NCBI GenBank assembly: GCA_018417955.1
Contig: JACTVC010000009.1
Location: forward strand, 1,116,001 to 1,180,000
Reading direction: 5' to 3'
DNA: 64,000 bases
Source: Laccaria trichodermophora
Taxonomy: Eukaryota; Basidiomycota; Agaricomycetes; Agaricales; Hydnangiaceae
The position numbers and the translations under genes were made by a program. Positions 53,562 to 64,000 of this stretch are shown piece after piece. The notes beneath the pieces were generated by a model, which was not told the DNA's origin, searched no databases, and was given only the letters and a program-made list of their open reading frames with translations. Each line of letters opens with the position of its first letter. Positions within the stretch are counted from its first letter, which is position 1.

Positions 53562-56100
53562 ATAAGAATGGCTGTTAGAGAGCCTATATTGACAAACACC
53601 TTCTTTGGAGTTGGTTTGTTGCCGCCCTTTGTTCCTTTCTTTTTTCTAGACCTTCCACCATTGACTGAAGACTGAAGCAAGAACTTATAGACCTCGGTGA
53701 GACTCAGATCCTTCTTATTGATCAGGGGTTCCCATAAATGTCTCTTTTCCCAGTATTCTGGAACACGATCAATGCTTCGATCGCCTTGCAAAGACCCATA
53801 AGCAGATTTGATGATGAAATAGCTTTCTGCTTTGTTTTCTTTGAAGGCATTCCAATCATCCAGATTCTCAAAATGACGTCCATCATCCCGAGCAAACGGT
53901 GAGCCGTAGAAAACTCCACGGAAGCATAAGACGTTCCAAAAGCCGATTGATGTCCTGAGCCATTCTGGATCATCGTATATCATATTTCGTGAACGAATAC
54001 GGGTGGGAGCATGTTCCCTGTATGGCATAAATTTATCCGGTGCCCTTGCTATTGTTCGGAGAAATTTGTTGGAACTGTCCACATGTGCAGAGACTCCATC
54101 CGTGAGCAGTGGCATTCCTCGCCTCAGAAAGTCAACAAATATCATTCTTCTGTCATCTTTTGACTGGGGAAGGGATGCGATGTCCACGTTAGATGTTTTG
54201 GACTTGGTTGACTTCTTGGCTTCTATGAGTTTTATTTCAGATCGCGCCTGGGTAAATTTGAGTTGTGCCTTCTCAATAGCCTTGGTATCAATCTGGCTCT
54301 CGGAGAACCAATCCATAACAACGCTGTGCAGAAAGTCCAACTTCTCTGAGAGCCAGGAATGTGGGGTTGCTAATGGATGCTGTTTCAAACGAAGTTCAAA
54401 CTCTGACCATATTGGATGCTTTTCAGTATGATTATTGTATCCTTGATTGTTGCCCTGCAATGCGACAAGTGGGCTTTGAAATGCAGTCCAAACAGGCTCT
54501 AGCAAAAAAATGGAGTGTTGCTCAATAGCCTTCCTAATAGTAGCAATGAACATCCACTGAGCAATCGCTTTTGGGGTCACTGGAAATTGCAGCCATGCAC
54601 GAATAATATCCACAGCTGCAGTTGCTAGTTGCTCTCTTTGAGCGTTGGCATCGTATACCAAGTGTCTGACTTTGTGATTGTGTGTTACAGCCTCCTCTAG
54701 ATGAGGGAGGTATTTGCTAGAAGAGAAGGGTATGACCTTGCTAGAGTGTGTCCCACTGGTGTAAAATCCGTTGAGATCTTTGACCAGCCTATGCACCCAA
54801 GTAGGTTCGTAGCCTGCTGGTGTGGAAATTAGATTCACCGAAGGCTTGGTATCAATTGCCTCCTGGACTATGGTCTGAACCCAAGTGTAAGGCGCTGAAA
54901 CACCTGTCATATAAGTCAATCTGTAGGTATAGAGCTCCATGGTTGAAAGGTGAATGGAATTCAAGAGAAGAGCATGTTTTGGCCATATTTTTGCAATGTT
55001 TTGGGGATGGTCTGAAGCCCATGGAGAGTCGCTTAATTTTCGAACAGTGCGTTCTATACTGATAGAGTTGGCCATCAATGCCATTCGGTTTACTTGTTCT
55101 TCCAAACGTAATGAAGCGAGAGATCCCAGGAAATGGTCAGCGCAGATGGCAATTGCATTGATGTTAATAGAACCCAAGAAGTCATCCAAGGGACTGATAT
55201 GTTCTGTAATCTATTAGTATTCTTCTCTCATCAGAGTCAGTGACAGTGTTACCTGTTAGTCCATCATCTTCACTTTCCAAGTCTATCTCACTTTCTCCTT
55301 CACTATCGTATGTGTACTTATCTTGAGAGGGTCCTTCATCATCCAAGGATTCTTCATCATCCAAGGGTTCTTCATCATCCAAGGGTTCTTCATCATCCAT
55401 GGGTTCTTCATCATCCATGGGTTCTTCATCATCCATGGGTTCTTCATCATCCAAGGCCTCCTCATCAACCCCAGACCCTTCATAATCTAGATCCCAGGGC
55501 ACTTCATCCTCTAACTCATCATCTGTAAAAAAACAAATCAGATAAGAGTTTAGTTGTATTTACTATACTAACCATTATAATCAGCAGAAGATGCATTTGC
55601 TTTAGGTGAGTCCAAATCCATCTGATCATCTTGATCTTCATTCCCATCTTGACTGTCTGAAAGATCTATCGTTAGCCACCCTTTAGTCTGATTTGACTGA
55701 ACCAACCTTCTCCTCCAGAAGAGTATTTGGTACGTTTTCTCTTTCTGGTGCTTCGGCCATTCTTCTCCCGGTTTGATGATTGTGCATGAGTGCTTTGAGC
55801 TTCCAGCTTTCGTCGTGTGACTGTCTCTAACATTGCATCTCATCAACTGATGTGGTATGTTAAACTTTACCCTCTCACTACTTACCTTGATGAAGATGTT
55901 GATGCAATAAACTCATGCTGTCAATTGTGATCCCATCAATTCGTTTTTTTCTTGCTAGCCTTGCACCAATACCTATAGTATCTCAGTAAACCTGTTAAAT
56001 AAATAAGAAGAACCACTTACGTTGAAGCTCTCGCTCTCGGTTTTGACCCTCATTCTTGTTTTTCTTACTGGAGCCCCCACCCACATCTGCGACTATGAAT
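53562..56100 (-). pseudogene. Hypothetical protein gene interrupted at its 3' end by the palindrome
   Basis: The main exon runs from about 55187 to 53562 and encodes about 540 residues before running into the arm: MDDFLGSININAIAICADHF, TWVHRLVKDLNGFYTSGTHS, FLRRGMPLLTDGVSAHVDSS, AYGSLQGDRSIDRVPEYWEK, then a basic linker (NGGRSRKKKGTKGGNKPTPK) and NIGSLTAILI. Upstream exons on the same strand include an acidic repeat exon (55255-55520), 55575-55845 (KTYQILFWRRRLVQSNQTKG .. DGNEDQDDQMDLDSP) and micro-exons near 55930-56090 (ARLARKKRIDGI, SSKKNKNEGQNREREL). The missing C terminus is at 47571-47776. The frame past 53562 is element sequence and not protein. No known domain; it resembles a lineage-expanded mushroom family. 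Confidence 0.65.
55330..55465 (-). repeat. 15-bp coding repeat (DDEEP) in an acidic exon
   Basis: Eight head-to-tail copies of GATGATGAAGAAYCC-type units encode MDDEEP/LDDEEP. The repeat keeps the frame, and the same exon continues into DSEGESEIDLESEDDG. Confidence 0.85.
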
Positions 56101-56156
56101 AAGTGTGAAATGTATATGGTAAGACACTCACGTTTTGGCCTATTGGCTTCAGTATC

Positions 56157-58315
56157 TCAGTTTGTCATATCTGTGTAGTCCTTGACATGGCCATACTGGG
56201 ATGGTATAAACTTGGCCATGTTGGCCTTGTGGTCGATCCAATCCATGTGGATCTTTTTGCGGATATATGCAGCTTTGACCGATGGATCCATCTGGTCTTC
56301 GTTGACCTCCCCAGGTAAAACAGGATCAGAGACTGAACCGTCTGGTGCTTCAGGCCAAGGTTCAGCAGGTATAGTTTTTGTAGTATCTTGCATGGTAAAT
56401 GAAGATGTAAATTTCGCCTGGTCTATTCGTACCCCCATTGATGATGGAAGCTGACGAACAATATAGGCAGATATTTGGAGCAGGCCCCGCACCACAAAGT
56501 TGAATAATGATTTATTCTCCATAAGGACCAAACCGTCCCGAACAAAGTTGGCTTCCCTTGTTATCTCCCCTTTATTGGAGCTAGATTTTCTCAGTTTTCT
56601 GTGACAGATGTTAATGTTTGTTACTCACAGCAATGATGTCGCCTCTGTTGACAATTTGAACAGTTGTCCAAACATACTGGCAAACCCAATAGAGTATTGA
56701 CCAGCTCCAGAAAGCATGAAACGGGGTGAGTACAGAACAGCATTAATTCTATACAGATTCTTCTTCAACTCAATGCCACGTCCCAGGATGATTGGCGAAC
56801 CCCCATGTCTGTAGAGCCCATTGAATATGGCCAAATAAAAGCGAGCCATCTTGACATAGAGAAAATTGTTTAGAACAAAAAATCTGCCCATTTCTGTTCC
56901 ACCTGTTTCTGGAACGTTAGTGTTTGACATCATGCAGGTATATCCTCCAGGATCATCTCCATCATCACGGCCCTGCATTTGTCCAAAGATCCCCATGCCC
57001 ACCAAAGCAGTGTCTACAACATTGAAGTATAAATAGTTGTAGTAAAATAACTGAGACACTTACCAAAACGTTTCTCCCAAAGTATTGCAGGCGAAATGTT
57101 CAACTGTAGGGCTTGAAAGTAACAGTTATCTTCAACTCCCAGTCTTGGTATGTTGGAAGCAGATGTGTAGCGTTGGTACAGCTCTTGTATGTGATTTGGA
57201 AGGCAAATTTTCATTGCAAGAGCTCCAATTTCACTGTGTAACTAGAAATCCTGTTAAGCAGCAGGAATAGCTGAACAAAATAACAGTACCTTGATAAATC
57301 TCTTTCTGAACTTAAGTTGTTCATCCATAAACTCCAAAATTTTTCCGAACCAGTGGGGACTCCACATTGCACGGGAATGTTGGGTTGTAGATGCCATGGG
57401 ATAGCAACGAGTTCCATTGATTCCAACTGCACCAGTCCTTTCAAACCACGTTCCCCCTCTCAATACTCCATTTTCATCACGGGTTGGTGGATCAAGAGTA
57501 GCTTCTTCTTCTGGGCCAATCAGATCCGCTTGTAAGTCGTCAAATGCTTTGATTTGTTCTTCAGTCATCATCTTTGCTCTATTTCATAATCAGACGATGA
57601 TTTTTGTGTGGATGTGCAGAAACGTACCCATCCAGTATACAGACATTCAAGACGTCCTGCATCCAGTCAAGACGTGTCAGGGGCGTGGAAGCATATAGAG
57701 CAACCCCAGGTGGCACTTCCAATGATCCTATGTATAAATTTTAAGAGGTTGATTTGCATTCAGCACAGACTGTATGCACCAAGTTCATCCATTAATGAGT
57801 CAGGTCCAATTGGAACTGACAAGGTCTCTTCAAATTCAAATCTCTTCTTTTGTTCCTTTGCCGAAGTGTTGACAATGTATACCCAGGTCTCGTTTACATA
57901 TCTGGATGCATCGGGCATGATTTCATTGAGTGCGATGTGTGGATGAGGAGTTTGTAAACGGTAGACGTAGTAGAAGCGAACATCTCGCCGCTCTAAGATG
58001 ATGAGATCTGCATCTGGGACAACATACTGTTCGTCGATTGGCCCATTTTTTTTGCATGAATTCCTTTCCATCTAGTGGATAACGTGAACCTGTGCCACAG
58101 CTTGATGCATGAAAGCTGATTGTGACGTTCTGTGAATCTTCTGGTAAATAAGTTTCTTCAGCTTCATTAAGAAGAAGCTCTTGATCGATATCCTGTGCTA
58201 GAAGTGTGCCATCCGACATTGGAATTGATAGAACAGACGTCGATGAGCGAGGTACACGATGAAGCCTTATCAGAGCTGCCTGAGAGATGCCCGAGACATT
58301 AGAGGCATTAGCCAA
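56157..58315 (-). pseudogene. Hypothetical multi-exon gene with a frameshift
   Basis: Read on the minus strand: 58315-58055 (SQAALIRLHRVPRSSTSVLS, NEAEETYLPEDSQNVTISFH), then the frame changes at a run of eight T (58046-58053) and continues in 58050-57760 (DADLIILERRDVRFYYVYRL, MPDASRYVNETWVYIVNTSA). Further exons are 57700-57600, 57571-57290 (GINGTRCYPMASTTQHSRAM, WFGKILEFMDEQLKFRKRF), 57240-57065, 57015-56630 (CMMSNTNVPETGGTEMGRFF, IFNGLYRHGGSPIILGRGIE) and 56590-56160 (KAAYIRKKIHMDWIDHKANM). The homopolymer site could be a sequencing error. No ATG begins the first frame; it starts within 10 bp of the 80-bp palindrome. Function unknown. It faces the same way as, and directly precedes, the gene at 53562. 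Confidence 0.6.
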
Positions 58316-58320
58316 ATAAT

Positions 58321-58560
58321 GCCAAACTATGACGTGTGAGTAAGCTCGTCTGAGCCCTAGCTGGGGCTCAGACGAGCTTACTCACACGTCATAATTTGGC
58401 GGTAAGATTCATTGCAAACAAGGACCATCATATGTGTAAACAGATCGACCGCGCGCGCGGTGGATCTGTTTGTATTTGTTTTAAATGATGTAAAGAAAAT
58501 ATGCACTGATGCTCAAATCGACTGATGATAAGTATTAGCTATCCAATGTTGTATCCAAGA
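58321..58560. promoter_or_regulatory. GC-palindrome module, copy 2
   Basis: An 80-bp palindrome at 58321-58400 (GCCAAACTATGACGTGTGAG.. pairs with ..CACGTCATAATTTGGC; two mismatched pairs). It is followed by GGTAAGATTCATTGCAAACA and a 30-bp palindrome at 58440-58469 (ACAGATCgACCGCGCGCGCGG, one mismatch). It lies between a minus-strand gene on the left and non-coding DNA on the right. Confidence 0.85.
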
Positions 58561-59850
58561 TTCTATCATTTGGTTGACGCACGTCTATGTGGGTACATAC
58601 GGTAGGAGGCGTGTGACATTTTATTATATAGAAAAGTTGCAGAAGCTTCGAATGAAGCTATCTGAAGGCCCATCGACAAAAGAATGGAGAGTAGGAGGGG
58701 TGGCGCTGTTGCTGTCCTGTGGCGTTCATGTAATGTTCTGTCAGTGCAAGGGAAGTGGGGAGGAGGGAGGATTGTGGGCCCCATTCATTGCATTTGCGTT
58801 CATTCGTAGTTTCGTGCATTTGGCGGCGAGTCAACGCAGGGAATGAATGGGAAGTGGGGGAGGCAGGGTGACTGGCTATGAATATTGGGGCTGTTGAGTT
58901 TTTACATATCCATGGCGCCATAAAAGCTACAGATGAGTGAAACGAGTTTCATTTGAACTCGTTTCGTGTATTCGGAGGCGGGTTGACGCGAGGAATGGAT
59001 GAATGGAGGGAGGAAGGGGTGTGTGGCTGGCGCTGTTGCTCTCCCGTTGTATCTGTGGGTGCATAAGTTTCGATTCCTATATCTGAGAAAGCCTTCTTAC
59101 CTAGCAATGTCGATCTTCACTCCACTCTCATCTTTAACCTTGCCGTCGTCGTCGTCATTCGTCCGTAAGCCATCTGCTCGTCGTCCACCGTCGCAGCCTT
59201 TGATCTCATTCGAATTTTTAGAACCTTTCTTCGACGCCAGACGTAACGCAACACTAGACCACAACCAGGTACGTCAACGTCTGTATCATCATGGACTAAG
59301 TTCACTCACCTTCTGTCGTATGCCATTTTGCAGGCCGGACGTGCCGGCAGTGATCCTACCGTTAGAAAAGCTGGGGAGGCACGAAACGACTTCGTTTGAA
59401 CTCGTTTCATGCATTTGATAGTGGGTCAAGGCAGGGGATGAATGGAAAGTGTGGAAGGCGGGGTGAGTGCCTGGAAATGTTGGGGTCGTTGACTTGTTTG
59501 AGTGACCACCGGGCCCTAGAGGCTACGGATGAACGAAACGAATTCATTCGAACTCGTTTCGCGTAGTTGGAGGCGGGTTGACGCGATTCGAACTCATTTC
59601 GCGCATTCGGAGGCGGGTTGACGCGAGGAATGGAGGGAGGAAGGGGTGTGCGGCTGGCGCCGTTGCTCTTCCGGGGTCTTCGCACATCCATGGCTGTATG
59701 AGTTTCGAGTTTCTGACTATGACGAACATTGAATTTGATGCAATCGATGACTTTGACTTACTGTGAATGAAGCATTGCATTCCCTGCAACTGGTGCAGTT
59801 CTACAAAAGGTTCGTGAGTTTCAATAGTCAAATGGGGCGGTAGACGACTT
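58561..59850. repeat. Non-coding DNA with a ~590-bp degenerate duplication and GAACTCGTTTCGYG motifs
   Basis: Blocks at about 58800-59100 and 59390-59720 share GTTTCATGCATTTG, CAAGGCAGGGRATGAATGG, GAGGCGGGTTGACGCGAGGAA and GAGGGAGGAAGGGGTGTG. The inverted pair ACGAGTTTCAtttGAACTCGT recurs (58939, 59385, 59535). I see no gene that survives inspection. Confidence 0.6.
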
Positions 59851-59921
59851 ACCTCATAGACAACTTACCTAGAGAGGTGCTCAAGAGTCTGAGTCGTTGG
59901 TAGATGGATTAGCCAAGCAGT

Positions 59922-60100
59922 GCCAAACTATGACGTGTGTGTAAGCTCGTCTCAGCCCTAGCTGGGGCTCAGACGAGCTTACACGCACGTCATAATTTGG
60001 CGGTAAGATTCATTGCAAACAAGGACCATCATACGTGCAAACAGATCCACCGCGCGCGCGGTGGATTGGTTTGCACATCTTTGTTTTCAACGCCGTTTGA
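59922..60100. promoter_or_regulatory. GC-palindrome module, copy 3
   Basis: An 80-bp palindrome at 59922-60001 and a 22-bp palindrome at 60045-60066 (ATCCACCGCGCGCGCGGTGG..), followed by TTTGCACATCTTTGTTTTCAACG as in copy 1. The 20 bp to the left (TTAGCCAAGCAGTGCCAAAC) also match copy 2. Confidence 0.85.
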
Positions 60101-60109
60101 CAAGGACCT

Positions 60110-60730
60110 CACTTCTCCTTATTCCCACACCACCCTCCAGCTTCCAAAACCCTTCCTCCTAGTCATCCATCTCCCAGGCCTCGAGACGACATATTTCCCT
60201 CCGCTAAACACCCTCCTACATGTTGGCAAGTGTTTTGAACCCTTCCACAATGTCCTGCACCCCCAAGACGACGTATCGTCGTCCGCAAAACGATTACACG
60301 TCGCCCTTCAGCGTCAGAAACTCCTTCACCTCGCATAGGTCCCCCAGGCGTCGAGACGTATCGTCGTCCGCTAAACGCCTTCTACGTGCTGGACAATAAT
60401 TCCAACCGTTCCACAACGCCGCGCTAGCCCCAAGACGACATATCGTCTTCCGCCGAACGACCACACACCACCCTCGGGCTTCCAGAACTCTTCCACCTCG
60501 CCATTGGTCCCCTAGATGTCGAGACGATGTATCGTCGTCCGCTAAACGCCCTCCCTATGTGCTGGTTTTTTTTCCAGCTGTTCCCCAACACTGTGCATCC
60601 CTCCTGACCCGAAGACGATGTATCGTCTTCAGCAAAACGGTCCCACGTCGCCCTCCTGCTTCCAGATCCATTCCACCTCGCCATGGCGTCTAGACGACGT
60701 ATCGTCGTCCGCTAAACGCCATCTCGATGC
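60110..60730. repeat. ~169-bp tandem repeat carrying two GACGAYGTATCGTCGTC palindromes per unit
   Basis: Unit starts are at about 60183, 60353, 60520 and 60691 (TCGAGACGAYGTATCGTCGTCC, then GCTAAACGCC). A second palindrome lies midway (AAGACGACGTATCGTCTTCC at 60266, 60434 and 60612). CTTCCAGAACTCTTCCACCTCG is also repeated. No gene. Confidence 0.85.
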
Positions 60731-60769
60731 GTGGGTCGTCTCCGGATGTCGGATGGGATGGGTTACAGT

Positions 60770-62480
60770 TGAGAACTTCGAAAAGAGAAGAAAAGAAGGT
60801 TTGTTCAGTCTTTTAAAACCATAAACATGAGTAGATACCTACTTGTTCCATTTAGAGCTGTCCCCGCCCTTCGTTGCGTCGACGCAACGTATCGGGTTCC
60901 GCCAATCACTATCCGGGCACGACATGGTCTCCCCGAGGCTCGTCTTTCATTTTCGGTCGACGTTGCGAGCTGCAAGCGACTACGTGTCATCATTTTTTCA
61001 AGTTTGGGCGACGGGGTCAACGTACCTTCGTCGTTTGATCGACTTCCTCGCGTCGCCATCTCTCTTCCATGTCTCCAAGGCTCACCACGACATATCGACG
61101 TCTGTCAAACGCCTTCAGCTCATTGTGGATGTTCTGCAACATCGCGTATGTTGTAGCTTTCAGATTTAAGTAAGTTCTACGTCGATTTGAAGTTGTGAGA
61201 TGTTACTTACTTCTTTGCACATCATTTAGGCACGTTGGCACCCCGGGAACGTGTCCGATCCTTCGCCACGTCAGCAATTGTGCCCCAACTGCCTCCAACG
61301 CAAGACTGTTGTGGATTTATGATGTTCTGTGGTTGATCTTCAAGGTAAGTCATCAGTTTTTGGTATGAGGCAACTATTCACAGACTTACCCTTCATCTTT
61401 AGCCATTTTAACAAGTTACCGCCTTCAATCCACCTTCCCAACGCTCGACAGGACGTATACGCTCGACAGGACGAATACGCTTGACAGGACGTATCGACGT
61501 CCGGCAAACGTGTTGAAGATATCGTCGATGTTGCGCAAACACGCCGTGGGTCGTAGCTTTGAAAAATATGTGAGTTTTCCGTTGATTTGTGTACTGAGTC
61601 TTCGCTTACTGCTTTTGAAGATCGTTTACCCACGTTCTTGCCCTTTTGAACCTTTCCCGAGTGTGCCACGTCACCAACCACGCCCAGCTGACTTCAACAC
61701 GACCACGTCGTCATTTATGAAGAGTCTAACGTCAATTTTCAACGTAACTCGTTAGTTTTCGTCGTTATGCGACTATTCAAGAACTCACCTTTGTCATTCA
61801 GCCGTTTCCACATGTTATCGACTCCAATCCACCTTTCCAAGGCCCAAGAGGACGAAATGATGTCCGATAAACGTGTTGAGGGTGTCGTCGATGTTGTGCA
61901 AACACCCCGTTCGTTGTAACTTCTGAATATATGTGAGTTTTGCATTGATTTGAGATGTGATTGTCCGCTTACTTGTTTGAAGGTTGTTTTCGCATGCTAT
62001 CGACCAGCAACAGTCAACGAAAACATTGACGGGCAAACGACAACCACAGTCGAATGCCAGCGCCCACGAACGACCTCACGAACGACATCCCTGTCAGCGA
62101 CGTTGCAAGTATGCGACGCAGATGGACGAGGGATGATGACGACGACGCGCAGAAGGACGAGGGACGACGACTCTGACGACGTACTGCAAGTCGTCGGCGT
62201 TTGGTACGTTCCTTTTCCCTTCTTTTATGCCCCCTCCTCCTTTTCTCTCCTCCATCCATACATTTGATCCCCTGTCGCCTCCCATTCACAACATCAAGCA
62301 CCATCGTATTCTGACACGCCATCTCCCTAGCCGAGAGTATCAGCACGGCTGTATCATCATCAATCTGTGACCGACCACCCTCAGTGGTCCACCTACCAGG
62401 TGCACAGGATCACGACGCACCAATGACGATCACGACAAACAGCAATGACAACGGCAACAACGACGGCCACGTCATCAGTT
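60770..62480. other. Non-coding DNA with diverged copies of the same palindrome
   Basis: Diverged motifs (GACGCAACGTATCGGGTTCCGCC at 60880, GACATATCGACGTCTGTCAAACG at 61088, GACGTATCGACGTCCGGCAAACG at 61484, GACGAAATGATGTCCGATAAACG at 61851) recur every 200-400 bp next to AAACGTGTTG and GTTGTGCAAACAC. Short frames with splice-like borders exist, but none form a gene I can support. Confidence 0.5.
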
Positions 62481-62483
62481 GAA

Positions 62484-62536
62484 GACGATGTGGAACATCG
62501 TCCAGACAGTGACGACGTATGCCGTCGTCACTGTCT
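62484..62536. terminator. Two adjacent perfect hairpins
   Basis: GACGATGT-gga-ACATCGTC (62484-62502) is followed one base later by AGACAGTGACGACG-tatgc-CGTCGTCACTGTCT (62504-62536). There is no gene ends nearby that I can name, so the terminator type is only the closest label; they may be remnants of the palindrome-rich repeat. Confidence 0.6.
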
Positions 62537-62590
62537 AGTCTTTCAGCTATGTCTTGTTACACACATCCTCCATCTCTTTGTTGACAGCAG

Positions 62591-63729
62591 ACTTGTGGGT
62601 GTGGGCCAGTGCTTTGCATGGCATGTATGAGTCCTTCCTGTGGACTCTAAATTTAAAGTAGGAAATTGGTCATGTGACCACCCTCCTGACATTCCATCAG
62701 CTGCAATGACATGCAATCACTCTATGATTTTCTGAGTTTTGTTCTATATTTGTAAATAGACCCTGAGCCCTGAGCCTAGCCATCAACATCATAGCAACAA
62801 TGTGTGCTATCCTTTTTTTTTTTTTTGATTTTATGGCAATTTTTCCCAATTTTATAACTATTTTTCTGTTTATAGTAAAATATTCCCACAGTCCTGTTTG
62901 ATATATCTCAGGAAAGAGGATGGTTAGTTATATTTTGTGACCTATAATAGCATGCTCTATATATCTGTAATGAATTTCCTTTTTGGGTTAAAATTCCCAC
63001 AGTATCAGAAACACAGCCTCTCACTTAGCTCCACTAACAAGAATTGTAGCCCCTTTCCTTACCTTTACACATATATATAAATAATGTCATGCAGACTATT
63101 CCTTATTGAGAAAAACACAAAATACTGAAAAAATTGGACACTTTTTGGAAATTGTCATGCATTTTTGACCAATATCTCAAAGAACAAGAAGGCTGGTCTG
63201 AGGATATAGTCATATTGCATAATAGATAGTTGTCTTAATTTTTCATATCTAGATATGGACCCTGAACACTGGACACAGCCCCTCATACATCATGGCAACA
63301 AAAAAGTATGATTTTTATTTTTACTCATTTTTTTCTGATTTGCTAGCCATTTTTCTTCCTTTGTTCTATATTTAGATATGGACCCTGAACCCTGAACACA
63401 GCCCCTTCAACACTGTGGTGACAGAGAAGATGCCTCTTAATTTTTGGGTATTTTTTTCTGATTTTCTGGCAACTTTTAGGTGGTTTCTGTATTTAGATAT
63501 TGACCCTGAACCCTGAACACAGCCTCCCCACCTTACTAAGCAATATTCTGATTTTTTACTTTTTTTTTTTGCTAATTTTCTAGCTATGTTCCCTGATTTT
63601 ATGGCTGCTTTTCTGTTTAAGAGAAAAAGTTCCCGTGGTGATGAAAGGTGAATCAATGAATGAAAAATTTGCCTAAGTCCTCAGTTGATAAAGAATGAGT
63701 CTTACTCATAAACTCGTAAGGACTCATAA
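62591..63729 (-). mobile_element. Non-autonomous Helitron2-like element, family A, copy 3 (1,139 bp)
   Basis: The 3' end ACTTGTGGGTGTGGGCCAGTGC is at 62591 and the 5' end, on the minus strand TTATGAGTCCTTACGAGTTTAT, is at 63729. It is diverged by point changes and small indels from the two 1,164-bp copies, with a TTTACTCATAAACTC change in the loop. Confidence 0.85.
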
Positions 63730-64000
63730 CACTTCCAAATATGGCAATCTGCCCAAATATAGCCAGAAAATGTTGTCTACAAGTTTCTTTATGTTTTCTT
63801 TAATGTCCAGCTATTTGCTCCAAGTGCTTTTTTGTGCTGTCTCTATTTTTAGATATGGACCCTGAACACAGCCCCTTCAACACCATGGCAACAAAGAATA
63901 TCACTTTTATTTTTGGGTATTTTTTCTCATTTTCTGGGAGTTTTTACCTCATTTCTATATTTAGATATTGACCCTGAACACAGCCTCCCCAACTTACTGA
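63730..64000 (-). mobile_element. Truncated Helitron body, continues beyond the window
   Basis: This matches the reverse complement of about 47990-48255 (CTTCCAAATATGGCAATCTG, TTTATGTTTTCTTTAATGTC, CCTGAACACAGCCCCTTCAA). It abuts the 5' end of the previous copy with no spacer and runs off the window. Confidence 0.7.

Noticed and set aside
58999..59831. Frames of 90-140 codons on both strands as genes
   Set aside because: They overlap a degenerate duplication, have low-complexity Arg/Pro content, and show no splice-consistent continuation.

Overview
The window is eukaryotic and almost certainly from a basidiomycete fungus (Agaricomycetes). The reasons are short 50-60 nt GT..AG introns, many micro-exons, a CxC/KDZ-type transposase gene of the kind expanded in mushrooms, a PIF/Harbinger element with a separate Myb-like gene, Ty3/gypsy pol, and a very large Rep-helicase Helitron. 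I see no rRNA, tRNA, CRISPR array or bacterial-style operon. Most of the window is a graveyard of nested mobile elements with a few lineage-specific hypothetical genes between them.

Layout. 1-4,100: minus-strand KDZ transposase (cut by the window start) and a hypothetical gene. 4,200-9,500: plus-strand hypothetical gene(s), an exon-sized relic of mitochondrial Hsp70, and clusters of a palindromic GACTWTAGTC motif. 9,500-15,600: AT-rich tandem repeats interrupted by an intact PIF/Harbinger element (11,298-14,148). 15,600-23,700: a broken Ty3/gypsy element holding a hAT-like insertion, with two identical inverted 1,164-bp Helitron-like elements. 23,700-32,500: four host-type genes, including an F-box protein, an F-box/nucleotidyltransferase-like fusion and an AT-hook multi-exon gene. 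32,950-42,450: an autonomous Helitron with one intact 2,773-codon ORF (Rep, PIF1-type helicase, C-terminal USP-like cysteine protease). 42,453-53,561: an 11.1-kb palindrome of two 5.12-kb arms around an 871-bp spacer. 53,562-58,315: broken hypothetical genes. 58,320-62,590: GC-richer DNA with palindromic modules and a 169-bp repeat. 62,591-64,000: more Helitron-derived copies.

The most interesting result is the Helitron group. The autonomous and non-autonomous copies share one terminal design: a 5' end T|TAYGAGTCCT folding into a hairpin with a constant 10-nt loop, an inverted copy of AGTCCTY near but not at the 3' end (asymmetric inverted repeats), a bulged stem-loop GCCATGC..GCA-N-TGGC just before the 3' end ..ACACAAG|T, and no TC/CTRR. 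Two subfamilies differ in the stem and in the repeat by coordinated changes. This is the architecture described for Helitron2/Helentron elements. The palindrome is two inverted copies of a 5.1-kb non-autonomous member. The 871-bp spacer between them is in the wrong orientation: flipping it rejoins both a host-type gene and the autonomous Helitron. The cause is either recombination between the arms or a scaffold error.

A second unexplained signal is a module found three times (25.4, 58.3 and 59.9 kb): an 80-bp palindrome (half present in one copy) followed by a GC-box palindrome centred on CCGCGCGCGCGG. The arms of that second palindrome have changed in sequence while keeping their pairing.
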